Positions 5,565 through 6,831 of a stretch of DNA of 6,831 nt are shown here, piece by piece. Where the stretch lies: contig CABQAB010000106.1 in NCBI GenBank assembly GCA_902461985.1, forward strand, positions 1 through 6,831, given 5' to 3'. Origin of the DNA: an uncultured Bacteroidales bacterium (GTDB lineage: Bacteria; Bacteroidota; Bacteroidia; Bacteroidales; UBA932). A model generated the notes under the pieces. That model was not told where the DNA came from and did not search any database. It saw only the letters and a program-made list of their open reading frames with translations. Each line of letters opens with the position of its first letter. The first letter of the stretch is position 1. Position numbers and translations under genes: made by a program.

Positions 5565-6831
5565 CTATTCCCGTTCAGCCGTCTTGTCCGGAGACATCAC
5601 GATTTCGATGAAGTTCCCCTGGGCGAGAATGGCCTGGAGGGCGTTCTTGATGTCTTCCGCAGTGAAACTCTCGACCGCTTCGGCATATTCGCTGTCGTAG
5701 TCGGTGCCCATGTATTCCTTTGTGAGCAGACATGAGAGCCAGTAGCTGTTGTTGATTCTCTTCTCGGAAATGTTCTTCCTGAAGTTTTCCCGCGTGCGGG
5801 TCATCTGCTCTTCGGTAGGTCCCTCGAAAGCGAGCTTCTTCAAGCCTTCCTGTGAAAGTTCGATGAGTCTTTCGCACTGGCTCGGGTTGGTGTCGAAATA
5901 AATCTGTATGGTCGCCTCCGGAACAGGCTCCGCGCTGATGCCGATGGACGGCTGTGCGCCGTAAGTGCCTCCTTCCTCTTCGCGTAGAGTCTCTATGTAA
6001 ATCATGTCAAGTATATAGTTGGCGGCATCAAGTACGACAGAGGTCTTCACGGAATAGGGAATACTGGCCGTATATAATTCGAGAACCGTGCTCTTCGGAG
6101 TCTGCATGTCGGTCGCAAAGCGGTTTGAAACCTCTCCCTTGACAATTTCAGGGTAGTTTTCCATATTCCACGAACCGGCTTTCCTGCCTTTAGCTATCGA
6201 ACCGAGGTATTTTTCGCAAAGCGGTTTGAAACTTTCGAGGTCTATATTGCCGACGAATACGGCGGTCAGCCCTGATGCATCGGCGAAAAGACGCCTGTAA
6301 GCCTTTTCGTAATCGTCTATGTTCGCTTTCTCAAGAACGCTTTCGTCCAGATTGAGCACTCTCCTGTTGTCGCCGTAGAGTGTCTTGACAATAGCATTCT
6401 GAAGTTTGAAATTCGGCTGGTTCACTAAATTCGGGAGGACGGCGCGTATCTGTGCTATGCCCTTGTTGTATTCGTCAGGGTCGAAGCGCGGGTCGGCAAA
6501 CGAGAGATAAATCAGCTGAAGGGCGGTTTCGATGTCTTTCGGAGCTGTCTGGCCGCTGATTCCGTGGCGTATTCCGCTGATATAGTTGCCTACACTCAGG
6601 TTTTTGCCTGCGAGCATCTTGCTGAGTTCGGTGGCGGAGAATCTGGATATACCTGTGTTCTGGTTGAAGAGGGTATATACATTGTCCTCAAAAGAATACA
6701 GCTCCTCATCGCTGAGAAGGGTGCGTCCGCCGTTTTTGTAGAGACGGAAGAGAACCTGGTCTTTCTTGTATTCTGTTGGAAGTACAATCACTTTTACGCC
6801 GTTTTTCAGGGTCCATTCAGTCGCTCCGAAT
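5565..6831 (-). CDS. M16 family zinc peptidase (PqqL-like), C-terminal half, runs off right edge
   Basis: The reading frame stays open to the right edge, so only the last 421 residues are visible. A GTG at 6791 inside the frame is not the start, because residues before it (ATEWTLKNGVKV) continue a typical M16 domain entry strand. The visible part fits the second, non-catalytic half of a pitrilysin/PqqL-like peptidase. It has an M16-like fold opening with EWTLKNG, a degenerate counterpart of the HxxEH helix (TGISRFSATEL at about 59-69), then LAGKNLSVGNYISG, a linker with GDNRR, and a final M16_C domain with LREEEGGTYG at about 282-291. The catalytic HxxEH and any signal peptide would lie outside the window. 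Family members degrade peptides, often in the periplasm. The gene ends with TAG at 5565-5567 and is followed after 24 bases by the ABC-F gene, probably in the same transcript. Confidence 0.9.
   Translation of the reverse strand, partial: FGATEWTLKNGVKVIVLPTEYKKDQVLFRLYKNGGRTLLSDEELYSFEDNVYTLFNQNTGISRFSATELSKMLAGKNLSVGNYISGIRHGISGQTAPKDIETALQLIYLSFADPRFDPDEYNKGIAQIRAVLPNLVNQPNFKLQNAIVKTLYGDNRRVLNLDESVLEKANIDDYEKAYRRLFADASGLTAVFVGNIDLESFKPLCEKYLGSIAKGRKAGSWNMENYPEIVKGEVSNRFATDMQTPKSTVLELYTASIPYSVKTSVVLDAANYILDMIYIETLREEEGGTYGAQPSIGISAEPVPEATIQIYFDTNPSQCERLIELSQEGLKKLAFEGPTEEQMTRTRENFRKNISEKRINNSYWLSCLLTKEYMGTDYDSEYAEAVESFTAEDIKNALQAILAQGNFIEIVMSPDKTAERE

Noticed and set aside
4596..5735. A 379-codon open frame on the + strand opposite the ABC-F gene and the end of the M16 gene
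   Set aside because: It is fully antisense to two genes with clear motifs, crosses their junction, and its translation shows no domain, only a mirror of the opposite codon bias.
1..6831. A hidden novel defence, mobile or biosynthetic system
   Set aside because: Every substantial coding region belongs to a well-known housekeeping family, and there are no integrase, transposase, toxin-antitoxin, nuclease or phage signatures.

Overview
This window looks like ordinary housekeeping chromosome from a member of the Bacteroidota, most likely order Bacteroidales. The reasons are: promoter -7 boxes of the TAnnTTTG type between alr and the DJ-1 gene; little or no Shine-Dalgarno sequence before the starts; and proteins (FabD, a PqqL-like M16 peptidase, a Uup-like ABC-F protein, a YugP-type peptidase) whose wording resembles Bacteroidales homologues as I remember them. 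No species can be named. There are no tRNA or rRNA genes, transposases, phage genes or CRISPR arrays.

Layout: bases 1-174 are a window-edge stretch without a supportable gene. fabD (175-1062, +) encodes malonyl-CoA:ACP transacylase and converges with alr (1116-2225, -), which encodes alanine racemase. The 53-base gap between them holds a two-part inverted repeat, a candidate shared terminator. alr and a DJ-1/PfpI-family gene (2320-2895, +) diverge from a short region with two identical back-to-back -7 boxes that form a perfect 10-bp inverted repeat. The DJ-1 gene is followed after 20 bases by a membrane zinc peptidase gene of the YugP type (2916-3593, +), probably in the same transcript.

The right half is on the minus strand: an M16 peptidase that enters from beyond the right edge (5565-6831, 3' part only), then after 24 bases a two-cassette ABC-F ATPase (3738-5540), probably co-transcribed. 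Between the convergent yugP and ABC-F genes lies a 24-bp tandem repeat array: four truncated copies and one full-length copy of a hairpin-forming intergenic element.

The genes cover fatty-acid initiation (fabD), D-alanine supply for peptidoglycan (alr), protein quality control or stress (DJ-1 type, YugP, M16) and translation or DNA maintenance (ABC-F). They do not form one pathway. I found no evidence of a new defence, mobile or biosynthetic system. The non-coding structures (repeat array, divergent promoter palindrome, convergent terminator) are the most interesting parts.
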